Made by a program: the position numbers and the translations under genes. A stretch of DNA of 64,000 nucleotides from Arthrobacter sp. zg-Y919 (GTDB lineage: Bacteria; Actinomycetota; Actinomycetes; Actinomycetales; Micrococcaceae). Positions 34,695 to 44,318 of the stretch are shown here, piece by piece. The notes below the pieces were generated by a model. The model did not search any database. It was not told the origin of the DNA and was given only the letters and a program-made list of their open reading frames with translations. How positions within the stretch are numbered: position 1 is the first letter of the stretch; each line of letters starts with the position of its first letter. The DNA lies in assembly GCF_030142045.1 (NCBI RefSeq), contig NZ_CP126242.1, positions 1,488,001 through 1,552,000 on the forward strand. The letters run 5' to 3'.

Positions 34695-34817
34695 GGAAAC
34701 TCCTTTTTGTAGAAAGTATCTAAGCGTTCAGCTCTCCGGATCCCATCCTGCCAGCCGGCGGACGGCCCGGCAGTTGTGGAAACCTCCAACGATTCCGCAG
34801 CAGCGCGTTGGACCGGG

Positions 34818-35546
34818 TCAGTGCCCCATGCCCAGGCCGCCGTCGACCGGGATGACTGCGCCGGAAATGTAGCCCGCTTCGGGGCCGGCGATCCAGCGCA
34901 CCACGTTGGCTACTTCTTCGGGCTCGGCGAACCGGCCGGCGGGGATGGAGGACAGGTAGTTCTTCTGGGTGTCCTCCGGCAGTGCGCGGGTCATGTCGGT
35001 GTTGATGAAGCCCGGCGCAACGACATTGGCCGTGATGTTCCGAGAGCCCAGCTCGCGGGTCAGGGAACGGGCAATGCCGATCAGTCCGGACTTCGACGCC
35101 GAGTAGTTGATCTGCCCGGGTGAGCCGTAGAGTCCCACCACCGAGGAGATCAGCACTACCCGGCCCTTCTTCATCCGCAGCATGCCCTTGGAGGCCCGCT
35201 TGATGACCCGGAAGGCCCCCGTGAGGTTCGTGTCGATGACGTCGGTGAAATCGTCTTCGCTCATCCGCAGGAGCAGGGTGTCGCGGGTGATGCCGGCATT
35301 GGCCACGAGGACTTCGACCGGACCATGGGCGGCTTCCACCTCGGTGAACGCGGCGTCGATGGATGCCATATCCGTCACATCGGCCTTGACGCCCAGCATG
35401 CCGGCGGGAACCTCGCCGCTGCGGTAGGTGATGGCCACGCGGTCGCCGGCGGCCAGGAACGCGGAGGCAATCGCCAGCCCGATTCCACGGTTTCCGCCAG
35501 TCACCAGGACGCTGCGGCCGGACTCGTTCTCAGGGGTGTTCTGCAC
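34818..35546 (-). CDS. fabG: 3-oxoacyl-[acyl-carrier-protein] reductase (FabG/MabA type)
   Basis: A 242-aa standard FabG: NADPH-dependent reduction of 3-ketoacyl-ACP in fatty acid elongation. Loop LVTGGNRGIGLAIA at about 14, NAGITRD near 92, catalytic Ser in LISSVVGLYG, and YSASKSG near 157. GTG start at 35546 with AGAAGGAA 5-7 nt upstream. The other reductases in this window (11631, 33918) belong to different SDR subfamilies. Confidence 0.92.
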   Translation of the reverse strand: MQNTPENESGRSVLVTGGNRGIGLAIASAFLAAGDRVAITYRSGEVPAGMLGVKADVTDMASIDAAFTEVEAAHGPVEVLVANAGITRDTLLLRMSEDDFTDVIDTNLTGAFRVIKRASKGMLRMKKGRVVLISSVVGLYGSPGQINYSASKSGLIGIARSLTRELGSRNITANVVAPGFINTDMTRALPEDTQKNYLSSIPAGRFAEPEEVANVVRWIAGPEAGYISGAVIPVDGGLGMGH

Positions 35547-35659
35547 GGATGTTCCTTCTTTCAGCCTTCGATGGGGGTTGCCTCGATCCTACGTGCGCGG
35601 GATTCAACTTCTACAACGCCGCTGCTAGTGAGAGAATGAACGAACCTGTTTGGAGGGTG

Positions 35660-35683
35660 ATGACGACTACCGATGGCTACTGA
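35660..35683 (+). CDS. candidate seven-codon leader ORF upstream of DUF3099
   Basis: ATG at 35660, six more sense codons (product MTTTDGY), and TGA at 35681-35683 whose last base is the A of the DUF3099 ATG. The only strong ribosome site in the region, GGAGGG (35652-35657), precedes this ORF by 2-3 nt; the DUF3099 ATG has none. This fits translational coupling or a short leader peptide. Not confirmed; the spacing is short. Confidence 0.4.
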   Translation: MTTTDGY

Positions 35684-36069
35684 TGGCTAGGGACACAAAC
35701 CGCGGCGACAGCGTTCCCAGAATCACCGACGCTCCCAACCCGCACACTGACGAAATGCGCACCCGCATGATCAAATACGGCGTGTCCATGGGTATCCGTG
35801 TGGTCTGCCTGTTCCTGATGTTCTTTGTCCACGGCTGGCTGCTGTGGGTGGTGATTGCCGGTGCGGTGGTCCTGCCGTATTTCGCGGTCATCATGGCCAA
35901 CGGTGGCGCGGACACCCGCAATATGACGGCTTCCGACGCCCTGATCGACCGCCCGCCGGCAACAGCCCTGAATGCCCCGGCCGCCCCGGAGGCAGCCCCG
36001 GAAACTCCCGAGACCACGGTGGTGGCGGGCGAAATCGTAGACAACGACGACGACGAAGACAAGGCTTGA
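35683..36069 (+). CDS. DUF3099 membrane protein
   Basis: A 128-aa small membrane protein of the actinobacterial DUF3099 family, function unknown. It has an N-terminal soluble stretch with RITDAPNPHTDEMR, two closely spaced membrane helices (about residues 38-80), and an acidic, Pro/Ala-rich cytoplasmic-type tail ending in a run of Asp. Start at ATG 35683 (MARDTNRG). An in-frame TTG at 35650 is also possible but would embed the ribosome site. First of three same-strand genes ending in SURF1. Confidence 0.82.
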   Translation: MARDTNRGDSVPRITDAPNPHTDEMRTRMIKYGVSMGIRVVCLFLMFFVHGWLLWVVIAGAVVLPYFAVIMANGGADTRNMTASDALIDRPPATALNAPAAPEAAPETPETTVVAGEIVDNDDDEDKA

Positions 36070-36078
36070 TCCCCCAGC

Positions 36079-36354
36079 ATGAACCTCCTCGATTCCCTCT
36101 CCGGCACCCCCGCAGCAGACGCAGGCGAACGCACACCCGTGTGCTCACGCAAGGCCTGCCGGCTCGACGCCCAGTGGCGGCTGCTCTGGAACAATCCCCG
36201 CATCCACACGCCGGAGCGGCGGAAGACCTGGCTTTCCTGCGGGGAACACCGCGAATGGCTGGAGGACTACCTGCAGACGCGGGGACTCTGGAAGGAAACC
36301 CTGCCCCTGGAAAGCGACGCGCCCGGCGCCGGAGCCCAGGGCGGTAGGAACTAG
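36079..36354 (+). CDS. small conserved protein with Cys/His pairs, next to SURF1
   Basis: A 91-aa soluble protein. Two pairs of potential metal ligands are visible: CSRKAC (C-x4-C, near residue 22) and CGEH (C-x2-H, near 54), with conserved-looking Trp/Arg-rich sequence between. It resembles short actinobacterial proteins commonly found next to SURF1-like genes, with no known function. It lies 9 bp after DUF3099, and its stop is directly followed by the SURF1 ATG (0 bp), which suggests a role with cytochrome oxidase assembly (inference). Confidence 0.78.
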   Translation: MNLLDSLSGTPAADAGERTPVCSRKACRLDAQWRLLWNNPRIHTPERRKTWLSCGEHREWLEDYLQTRGLWKETLPLESDAPGAGAQGGRN

Positions 36355-37236
36355 ATGTACCGTTTCCTCTTCTCAGCCCGCTGGCTGGGCTGGTTCGTGC
36401 TCGTCTGTGTCCTGGCCGCCGCCTGCGTCAGCCTTGGCCTATGGCAGATGGACCGCCGCGAGGCGTCCCTCGCCGACACTGCGCGCATTGAGAACAACTA
36501 CGACGCCGACCCGGTTCCCTACACGGAGGCCGAGCAGTACTTCGACACCTATGACGAGGGCGCGGAATGGCTGCCCGTGAGGCTCGAGGGCACCTACGAC
36601 TCCGAATCGCAGCGCATTGTCCGCAACCGTCCGCTCAAGGGCCGGCCCGGGTATGAGGTGCTGGTGCCGCTAAAGCTCGACGACGGCAGCAGCGTGGCCG
36701 TCAACCGCGGCTGGCTGCCGATCGGCGATGACGAAGCCGGCCGTCCGGACAGCATTCCGGCTGCCCCTGAAGGGCGGGTGACCGTGGTGGGCCGGATCAA
36801 GGCCGCGGAACCAACCCTCGCCCGCACCGCCCCCGAGGGCCAGCTGCCGTCTATCGACCTGGGCGCTTTCGCCAAACAGCTCGACTATCCGCTCCATCAG
36901 GGCGCCTACGCCCTGATGTCCAGCGAGGACCCGCGGGCCGACGTCGTTCCCGAAACGGCTCCGCGCCCCGAAGTCGATGAGGGCCTGCATCTCTCCTACG
37001 GACTGCAGTGGTACGGGTTCGCACTGATGATGTTCCTGGGCCTGGGGTACGCCGCCCGCCAGGAAGCGCTCAACCGGTACTACGACGGTATTGAGGACGA
37101 GGACGACGAACTGGACGACGACGAAGTCATCGCCGCCCACCCGGCCCCGTCCCGGCGTCGTCCGCCGCGCCGCAAAAAGCGCGGTCCTACCGGCGAAGAG
37201 GAAGAAGACGCGATCCTCGACGCACAGGGGTTCTAG
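36355..37236 (+). CDS. SURF1 family cytochrome oxidase biogenesis protein
   Basis: A 293-aa inner-membrane protein. An N-terminal helix (WLGWFVLVCVLAAACVSLGLWQ) carries the SURF1 signature GLWQMDRR; the extracytoplasmic domain follows, with VNRGWLP (a hallmark) near 119 and a C-terminal helix (YGLQWYGFALMMFLGLGY) at about 218-236. A charged cytoplasmic tail with Asp/Glu then Arg/Lys clusters ends the protein. It helps heme insertion or assembly of cytochrome c oxidase. Functionally linked with ctaA and ctaB in this window. Confidence 0.92.
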   Translation: MYRFLFSARWLGWFVLVCVLAAACVSLGLWQMDRREASLADTARIENNYDADPVPYTEAEQYFDTYDEGAEWLPVRLEGTYDSESQRIVRNRPLKGRPGYEVLVPLKLDDGSSVAVNRGWLPIGDDEAGRPDSIPAAPEGRVTVVGRIKAAEPTLARTAPEGQLPSIDLGAFAKQLDYPLHQGAYALMSSEDPRADVVPETAPRPEVDEGLHLSYGLQWYGFALMMFLGLGYAARQEALNRYYDGIEDEDDELDDDEVIAAHPAPSRRRPPRRKKRGPTGEEEEDAILDAQGF

Positions 37237-37257
37237 CCCCGCGCTCCCCGCAGACAA

Positions 37258-37299
37258 AACAGCGGCCCTGCTCCAATCGGAGCAGGGCCGCTGTTCTTT
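37258..37299. terminator. bidirectional terminator between SURF1 and ABC-F genes
   Basis: A perfect 17-bp stem (37258-37274 with 37279-37295) with 4-nt loop, A-rich on the left and CTTT on the right. It serves the convergent SURF1 (+) and ABC-F (-) genes. Confidence 0.88.
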
Positions 37300-37318
37300 G
37301 CCAAAGAGGCGGTGGCGG

Positions 37319-38917
<1,599 letters not shown>

Positions 38918-39076
38918 TCAGTGGACCTTTCGAAGGTTTTTGGTATTGCAGATACGCTGCGCGGTGCGCGGGCCTCAAAACGATGGGAGTCCATCGAGGA
39001 GGGAAGGGTCACTTGGACCGGTCATGGGGGCCTGGTTGGCCGTAACAGCCTTTCCAGTCTAGCCGCCATCGTCCAT

Positions 39077-39093
39077 TTGTAGAAAACCTCCAA
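39077..39093 (+). promoter_or_regulatory. possible operator-like motif upstream of bioY
   Basis: TTGTAGAAAACCTCCAA is an imperfect dyad 80 bp before bioY. A near-identical sequence, TTGTGGAAACCTCCAA, occurs at 34774-34789 upstream of the SDR gene at 34694 (opposite orientation relative to the gene). I do not recognise it as a BioQ or BirA site. Confidence 0.25.
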
Positions 39094-39172
39094 TGGAATC
39101 CCGCCCCTGCGCAGCTAGTGTTCAAAACGCATCCCGGTCCGTTTTTCTTCCCCTACAAGGAAAAGTACAGCG

Positions 39173-39826
39173 ATGAACAACACTTCGGCCGACGCGCCCC
39201 GCCCCGCTCCCCCCGCCGGCAACGGTGCCCACGGTTCAGCGCGCACCGGACTGCGCTCCGGCCGCCGGTGGACGTCCGCGGACCTGTCCCTGATTGCCGT
39301 CTTCGCTGCACTCACCGCGGTTTTCTCCATCCTTCCCGGAGTGCCGCTGGGTGCCGGTGTACCGATCACCCTGCAGACACTGGCCGTTATGCTCACCGGG
39401 ATCCTCCTTGGGCCCGGCCGGGGAGCTGCCGCCGTGGGGCTCTTCCTGCTGGCGGGACTGGCCGGGCTGCCGGTCTTCAGTGGCTTCAGCGGAGGGCTGG
39501 GCGTGCTCGCGGCGCCCTCCGCCGGGTACCTGCTGTCCTTCCCGGTGGCCGCCGCCGTCGTCGGGCTGTTGTCAGGACTGGTGCTCCGGCGTACCCGGCG
39601 GGCACGGACCGTCCTGCTGTTCGCCGCGGCGCTGGCGACGAGCTTCCTGGTGGTCCATCCGGCCGGAATTGCCGGGCTGATGCTCAACGCGCACCTGTCC
39701 TTCCCTGCAGCGCTGGCAGCCGACATGGCTTTCTGGCCCGGAGACGTGGTCAAGAACATACTGGCGGCCGTGGTCGCGGTCAGTGTGTTCAAGGCTTTCC
39801 CGGCTGGCCTGCGCCGGAACCGCTGA
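39173..39826 (+). CDS. bioY: biotin ECF transporter S component
   Basis: A 217-aa membrane protein with six hydrophobic helices, the biotin-binding subunit of an energy-coupling factor transporter. It carries BioY features: LGAGVPITLQTLAVMLTG and GPGRGAAAVGLFLLAGLAGLPVF, then an NAHLSFPAALAADMAFWPGDVVKN C-terminal region. AAGGAAAAG lies just before ATG 39173. Its TGA overlaps the bioM ATG by 1 nt (TGATG), and bioN follows by ATGA overlap, so all three parts are made together. Confidence 0.94.
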   Translation: MNNTSADAPRPAPPAGNGAHGSARTGLRSGRRWTSADLSLIAVFAALTAVFSILPGVPLGAGVPITLQTLAVMLTGILLGPGRGAAAVGLFLLAGLAGLPVFSGFSGGLGVLAAPSAGYLLSFPVAAAVVGLLSGLVLRRTRRARTVLLFAAALATSFLVVHPAGIAGLMLNAHLSFPAALAADMAFWPGDVVKNILAAVVAVSVFKAFPAGLRRNR

Positions 39827-40530
39827 TGCCCTCGATCCTGCTGCAGGATGTCAGCGTGCTCCCGTCCGACGACGGCGGGGCGCGGAAACCGATCCTGCAC
39901 CCGCTGTCGCTGGAGCTCACCACGGCGCGTACCGCCGTCGTCGGGGCCAACGGCTCAGGCAAATCGACGCTGCTCAAACTGCTGAACGGGCTGGTGCTGC
40001 CGGATACCGGTTCGGTTCGCGTGGACGGGTTGGACACTGCCCGGCAGGGGGCGGCCGTGCGGCGGCGCGTCGGATTTGTCTTCACGGATCCCCTCTCGCA
40101 GCTGGTGATGCCCACCGGGAGGGACGACGTCGAACTGTCGCTGCGGTCCTCGGTCCGGAACCGCTCCCAGCGCCGCGCTGCAGCCGAGGCGCGGCTTGAG
40201 GCGTTTGGGCTGCTGGAACTGGCCGACCGGAGCATCTATGACCTGTCCGGCGGTGAACGGCAACTGATGGCGCTGGCCTCGGTCCTGGCGGTCGAGCCTG
40301 CCGTCCTCGTCGCGGATGAACCCAGCACCCTGCTGGACCTGCGCAACACCGCGCGGCTGCGGCGGCTTTTCGCCACGCTGCCGCAGCAGCTGATCTACAC
40401 GACCCATGACTTGGACTTCGCCGCCGACGCCGACCGTGTGCTGGTGATGGACCAGGGCCGGGTGGTGTTCGACGGCGGTCCGGAGGAAGCACTTACCGCG
40501 TACCGGGCGCTGGCTCTGGGGGTCGGATGA
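39826..40530 (+). CDS. bioM: biotin ECF transporter ATPase
   Basis: A 234-aa ABC ATPase that energises BioY. Walker A GANGSGKSTLL at about residue 42, Q-loop region, signature LSGGERQLMALASV near 142, and Walker B VLVADEPSTLLD followed by the switch His in TTHDLDF. The start at ATG 39826 is fixed by the TGATG overlap with bioY; a longer frame read from 39118 crosses bioY and is not a gene. Confidence 0.92.
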   Translation: MPSILLQDVSVLPSDDGGARKPILHPLSLELTTARTAVVGANGSGKSTLLKLLNGLVLPDTGSVRVDGLDTARQGAAVRRRVGFVFTDPLSQLVMPTGRDDVELSLRSSVRNRSQRRAAAEARLEAFGLLELADRSIYDLSGGERQLMALASVLAVEPAVLVADEPSTLLDLRNTARLRRLFATLPQQLIYTTHDLDFAADADRVLVMDQGRVVFDGGPEEALTAYRALALGVG

Positions 40531-41180
40531 AACGTTCCGTCCGCACCACTGACCTGCCGGGCGCCTACCGTCCGGGCTCTTCCCCTGTGCACGCTGCGCC
40601 GCTGGCGTTGAAGGCCGGTGCCTTGGTTATCCTCTCCGCGGCAGTGCTCGTGCTGCGCTCCCCCGCAGTCCTCGCCGTCGCTGCCGTCCTGGTGCTTACC
40701 GCCTACGCGTCCGCGCGGCTGCTGCGCGGGATTTGGCAGCCGCTGAGGATGATGTGGCCCGTCCTGGTCCTGCTGGGGATTTTTCAGTGGTGGACCAACG
40801 GGGTGCCGGCCGCTGTCATGGTGACCGGCAGCATCGTGGTCTGCGTCCTGGCGGCGCGGCTGCTTCCGCTGACCACTGCCCCGCAGGTACTGCTGGACGG
40901 ACTGGTGTCGCTGGCACAGCCGCTGCGTCCGCTGGGTGCGGACCCGGAACGGTTCGGGCTCACCCTGGCCCTGATGCTGCGCAGCATCCCGTTCCTGCTC
41001 GGCTCCGCCCGGGATGTCCGCGAATCGGCCATGGCACGCGGGCTGGAGCGGAATCCCCGGGCCCTCACCGTTCCGGTAGTCATCCGGGCGGTCGCCTATG
41101 CCCGTCAGACCGGCGATGCCCTGGCGGCACGCGGAATCGGCGAAGCTTCGGAGACAAAGGTTGCCCGAGGCAACCGATAA
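40527..41180 (+). CDS. bioN: biotin ECF transporter T component (CbiQ family)
   Basis: A 217-aa membrane subunit that links BioY to the BioM ATPase. About five helices, and the C-terminal coupling helices carry ESAMARGLERNP and AARGIGEAS, the two Ala-Arg-Gly motifs typical of T components. ATGA overlap with bioM. The set bioY-M-N is complete, so the cell can import biotin; no biotin synthesis gene is in the window. Confidence 0.92.
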   Translation: MKRSVRTTDLPGAYRPGSSPVHAAPLALKAGALVILSAAVLVLRSPAVLAVAAVLVLTAYASARLLRGIWQPLRMMWPVLVLLGIFQWWTNGVPAAVMVTGSIVVCVLAARLLPLTTAPQVLLDGLVSLAQPLRPLGADPERFGLTLALMLRSIPFLLGSARDVRESAMARGLERNPRALTVPVVIRAVAYARQTGDALAARGIGEASETKVARGNR

Positions 41181-41183
41181 TCT
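41178..41183 (+). promoter_or_regulatory. candidate -10 box for leaderless metallopeptidase gene
   Basis: TAATCT overlaps the bioN stop and ends 6 nt before ATG 41190, which has no Shine-Dalgarno sequence. The pattern fits a leaderless start, without a good -35 box. Confidence 0.3.
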
Positions 41184-41189
41184 GGGCAC

Positions 41190-42092
41190 ATGAGTTTCAA
41201 CAACAACGCCCGGCTGGATTCTTCACGGGTCAGTGACCGGCGCGGTAAAGGTAAAGGCATCGCCGTAGGTGGCGGACTGGGCGGCGGTCTGTTGCTGATC
41301 CTGTCCCTGTTCTTCGGTTCGGATGTGATTGACGGGCTGGGTCTCAGCGACGGGTCCGGCGTCGCTGCCGGCCAGGCGCAGTCCGAAAGCATCGATACCT
41401 GCCTCAACGGTGAAGATGCCAACGAGCGGCTGGATTGCCGCATCCTCGGCACTGCCGAGAGCCTCGACAGCTTCTGGGAGCCGTACCTGGCCGGCTACGG
41501 CCAGACCTATACGGAACCCGGCGTCGTCCTCTTTACGGACCAGACCAACACTGCCTGTGGTGCGGCCACCAGCGCCGTCGGACCGTTCTACTGCCCGGCG
41601 GACGAGCAGACGTACTACGACACCGCGTTCTTCTCCCATCTGGTCACCGACTACGGATCCTCCGGCGGCCCGCTGGCGCAGGAATACGTGGTTGCGCATG
41701 AGTTCGGCCACCACATCCAGCAGATCACCGGTTCCAGTGCGGGCCGGAACGCGGACCCGCAGGGCGCCGACTCCGCCTCGGTACGCACGGAGCTGCAGGC
41801 CGACTGCTATGCCGGCCTGTGGGCACGGCATGCGGCGGACCAGCCGGCTCCGGGTTCGGACGTGCCGTTCCTGGCTCCGTTCACCGAGGCGGACATCAGT
41901 GACGCCCTGTCGGCTGCATCTGCCATCGGCGATGACCGGATCCAGGCGTCGGCCACCGGACAGGTCAACCCGGAAAGCTGGACCCACGGCTCCAGCGCGC
42001 AGCGCCAGGCCTGGTTCCTTGCGGGCTACAACGACGGCGGCAGCCTGGAAGCGTGCGATACCTTCAGCGCTGCGGATCTGTCCCGGCCGTAA
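41190..42092 (+). CDS. neutral zinc metallopeptidase (YpfJ family)
   Basis: A 300-aa predicted membrane-anchored protease. Residues 1-25 are polar and basic, then one helix (GIAVGGGLGGGLLLILSLFFG) anchors it with the catalytic part outside. The zinc site is VAHEFGHHIQQITG near residue 169 (HExxH), with a downstream Glu in RTELQADCYAGLWA as third ligand; the YpfJ family carries this same arrangement. Substrates are unknown. It lies 9 bp after bioN but probably has its own leaderless promoter. Confidence 0.9.
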   Translation: MSFNNNARLDSSRVSDRRGKGKGIAVGGGLGGGLLLILSLFFGSDVIDGLGLSDGSGVAAGQAQSESIDTCLNGEDANERLDCRILGTAESLDSFWEPYLAGYGQTYTEPGVVLFTDQTNTACGAATSAVGPFYCPADEQTYYDTAFFSHLVTDYGSSGGPLAQEYVVAHEFGHHIQQITGSSAGRNADPQGADSASVRTELQADCYAGLWARHAADQPAPGSDVPFLAPFTEADISDALSAASAIGDDRIQASATGQVNPESWTHGSSAQRQAWFLAGYNDGGSLEACDTFSAADLSRP

Positions 42093-42114
42093 GGGGGCTG
42101 GCCGCATGCCTGCT

Positions 42115-42156
42115 CACGCGTAGGGCGGAACGAACGTCTGATCACCCGTAGGGCGG
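42115..42156. repeat. pair of short direct repeats between convergent genes
   Basis: CACGCGTAGGGCGG (42115-42128) and CACCCGTAGGGCGG (42143-42156) differ at one base, 28 bp apart, between the metallopeptidase and HNH genes. No function evident. Confidence 0.5.
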
Positions 42157-42182
42157 CCGCGTTCGACCGTGGCAGCGCGGTG

Positions 42183-43877
42183 TCAGAACGGCGGTGCTGC
42201 CTCCGGTCCTTTGCCACTCCCCGGACCGGATGCCGGATGAGGTGCCACATTCGGTGGGCCCAGTTCCAGGAAGGGATCGGTCCGGTAGGCGCGTCCGGTG
42301 GGCGAGGTCCACTGGATCACCCCGGGCGTGGGTTGGCAGGCTTTCCAATAACCAAGTGTCTTGAACCGGTGATGCCGGCGGCACAGGTGTTCCAGGTTCC
42401 CGTGGTCGGTAGGACCACCTTTCGCCCAATCAGTTGTGTGGTCGATGTCCGCGTTCGCGGTAGTGACCCGGCAGCCGGGGAACCGGCAGGTCCCGTCCCG
42501 GGCACGCAGCCAGCGGCGCAGTCCGGCGGGCACTTTTCGCCGCCTTCCCACCCCAAGGATTTCCCCGGTCCGCGGGTCCTGCGCGAGTCCGGTCCAACCT
42601 GCGGCGTTGCGAGCGAGCCTGCGGGCAGCCTCGGCGCTGATGGGTCCGTAGCCGTGCAGTTCCGCCGGCCGGTCATCGGCACCGAACAGTGTTTCGGCGT
42701 TGATCAGGACCATGATTTCCGCCCGCGGCACGGCACCGGTCTCATCGCCATCCCGGCAGTCGATTCCATCCGCGCCCGTTGCTGTCCCGCGATGGCTCCC
42801 CACCCCGCCGCCACGCGTGGAGCTGAGCCCGCCCATCAGCAGCTGCGCCAGGATGTCTGCCCGCAGCTGATCCGCGGTCCGGGTATCCCCATCGGACTGT
42901 TCGCCCCGCGCTGCGGTAGTCAGTGTTGCGTAAATCTGCTGGGCCTCCTCGGCCCGCAGATGAGCCGACAGGCAGGACATGCCATCCTCTTCACGATCCA
43001 GAGTGACCTTGCGCTGCTCGAACGCGGTGAGGTGTCTTTTCGCGATGGCGTCCGGGTACTGTTTCTCGCGCAGCCGCCGGGCCTTCGCGGAGAACTGCGC
43101 CCGGGTCTGCCCCTCGGCAGCCTCGAGCAGTTCGGATTCGAATTCCGGCAGTGCAGCGGAGGGGACGTTCTGACACTGGTCCAGCACCACCTGCGCGTGG
43201 GCGTAGCTGAACCGTCCTTCTTCCAGACCGGCCAGGGTGGCGGTATGGGTACTGCACAGGCTGCCCGCTTCGAACATCATGCGCTGGGCGGTGACCTGAG
43301 GAACGTTCAGAATGGTCGCGCATTCGGACGCTGCAACACTAAACGCCATCCCGGGCTCAACCCGCCCTGATGCATTGAAGAAGCGGTCCGTGAAGAGCTC
43401 TTCCACCCGGTTCACCAGCCGGGCCTGCTGTGCCTGCGCCCACGACATCAGGTGCGCCACCCTGGCTAAAGCGTCTCCGACAGTTTGCTCATCGAAGGCT
43501 TCCAGGTTCTGCAGCGCCAACGTTCCGGTGAAGCCATCCGGGTACAGGCGCTCAGGGCTTCCTACGTCGCCCCGATCATCAGCGCTGGCAGGACTTTCGT
43601 CGGCAGCGGATGTGAAAGCAGTGTCTGTAATTCCGGCCCCGGTCCCGGCACCGGAGTTGGAGTTGGCGGCTCGCCAGGGAGGGCTTCCAGCCGGAGCGGC
43701 GTCAGCGGCCTGCTCGGCAGAAGTTGGGAAGAGGGAAGGGCCGCGATCTGCATCCAGTTCCGCCCGGTACACCGCTAGGGTGCAGGGCGTCTCTGCGCCA
43801 CCAGTCCGTCCTTCCGGCTGCTGGTCTTCTTCATGCTGCTCTTCGGTTATCCGTTCGGTGTTCCCGAGCTGATCCAT
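42183..43877 (-). CDS. DUF222/13E12-type HNH endonuclease-domain protein
   Basis: A 564-aa protein of the actinobacterial 13E12 repeat family. An N-terminal low-complexity region (1-100) precedes DUF222 (about 120-400). A C-terminal HNH nuclease domain has CRFPGC, then DIDHTTDWAKGGPTDHGNLEHLC and RRHHRFK: the catalytic His is in IDHT, with paired zinc cysteines/histidines around it. These proteins occur in many near-identical copies in actinobacterial genomes and may behave like mobile or selfish genes; the role is unknown. Start at ATG 43877, upstream site weak. Confidence 0.9.
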   Translation of the reverse strand: MDQLGNTERITEEQHEEDQQPEGRTGGAETPCTLAVYRAELDADRGPSLFPTSAEQAADAAPAGSPPWRAANSNSGAGTGAGITDTAFTSAADESPASADDRGDVGSPERLYPDGFTGTLALQNLEAFDEQTVGDALARVAHLMSWAQAQQARLVNRVEELFTDRFFNASGRVEPGMAFSVAASECATILNVPQVTAQRMMFEAGSLCSTHTATLAGLEEGRFSYAHAQVVLDQCQNVPSAALPEFESELLEAAEGQTRAQFSAKARRLREKQYPDAIAKRHLTAFEQRKVTLDREEDGMSCLSAHLRAEEAQQIYATLTTAARGEQSDGDTRTADQLRADILAQLLMGGLSSTRGGGVGSHRGTATGADGIDCRDGDETGAVPRAEIMVLINAETLFGADDRPAELHGYGPISAEAARRLARNAAGWTGLAQDPRTGEILGVGRRRKVPAGLRRWLRARDGTCRFPGCRVTTANADIDHTTDWAKGGPTDHGNLEHLCRRHHRFKTLGYWKACQPTPGVIQWTSPTGRAYRTDPFLELGPPNVAPHPASGPGSGKGPEAAPPF

Positions 43878-44091
43878 GCTTCAGGATTTCATCCGGCACT
43901 GACAATTTCGGGTCGAAAACAGGCCCAAAACGGCCCGTCAGGAAAGCTCTCATACTCGTCTTTTCAGGACGATTACCTAGCGGGCCGTCAGCCGTCAGCC
44001 GCAACGCGGGATGGACGCGGCGAGCCAGACTTCCGAATCCGAGCCATGGAAATCCACCGACAGAGACACTGATTGAGGGCGCTCCAGCATC
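43878..44091. other. gene-free stretch upstream of the HNH gene
   Basis: Together with the remnant (44092-44250) and a terminator (44267-44304) this fills the 441-bp gap between the HNH gene and sufT. I see no RNA gene, promoter of note or conserved ORF here. Confidence 0.5.
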
Positions 44092-44250
44092 CTAGGCGTC
44101 GGGCTGCCAGACGTTCACTTCAGTGAAATCGCGGCAAAGCAGCCACTGGCCCTCGAGCCGTCAGGATTCCATCAACAGGGCCCGCCCGGTCACGTCGCCG
44201 CCTGAACGGTAGGTCATTCCGTAGGACACCACGAACTCGTCCCGGCCGCG
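44092..44250 (-). pseudogene. truncated remnant of a small NTF2-like-looking protein
   Basis: The minus-strand frame ending at TAG 44092 reads GRDEFVVSYGMTYRSGGDVT, GRALLMES, stop, RLEGQWLLCRDFTEVNVWQ, PDA. The internal TGA (44161-44163) falls where a Trp (TGG) is natural before RLEGQW. The text is protein-like (W...L..GQW.L..D pattern), as in the last strands of SnoaL/NTF2-like proteins, but that assignment is tentative. The N-terminal part is missing: the frame runs up into the suf-side terminator. It has no start codon or ribosome site. Confidence 0.55.
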
Positions 44251-44266
44251 TACACAACTGCACACA

Positions 44267-44304
44267 GAAAGGGCCGCCCCCGGATCTCCGGGAGCGGCCC
44301 TTTC
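44267..44304 (-). terminator. terminator of the suf operon
   Basis: GAAAGGGCCGC... pairs with ...GCGGCCCTTTC with one mismatch, 15 bp past the sufT stop, and a T-rich 3' side on the minus strand. Confidence 0.85.
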
Positions 44305-44318
44305 AGCTGCAGAACCTG

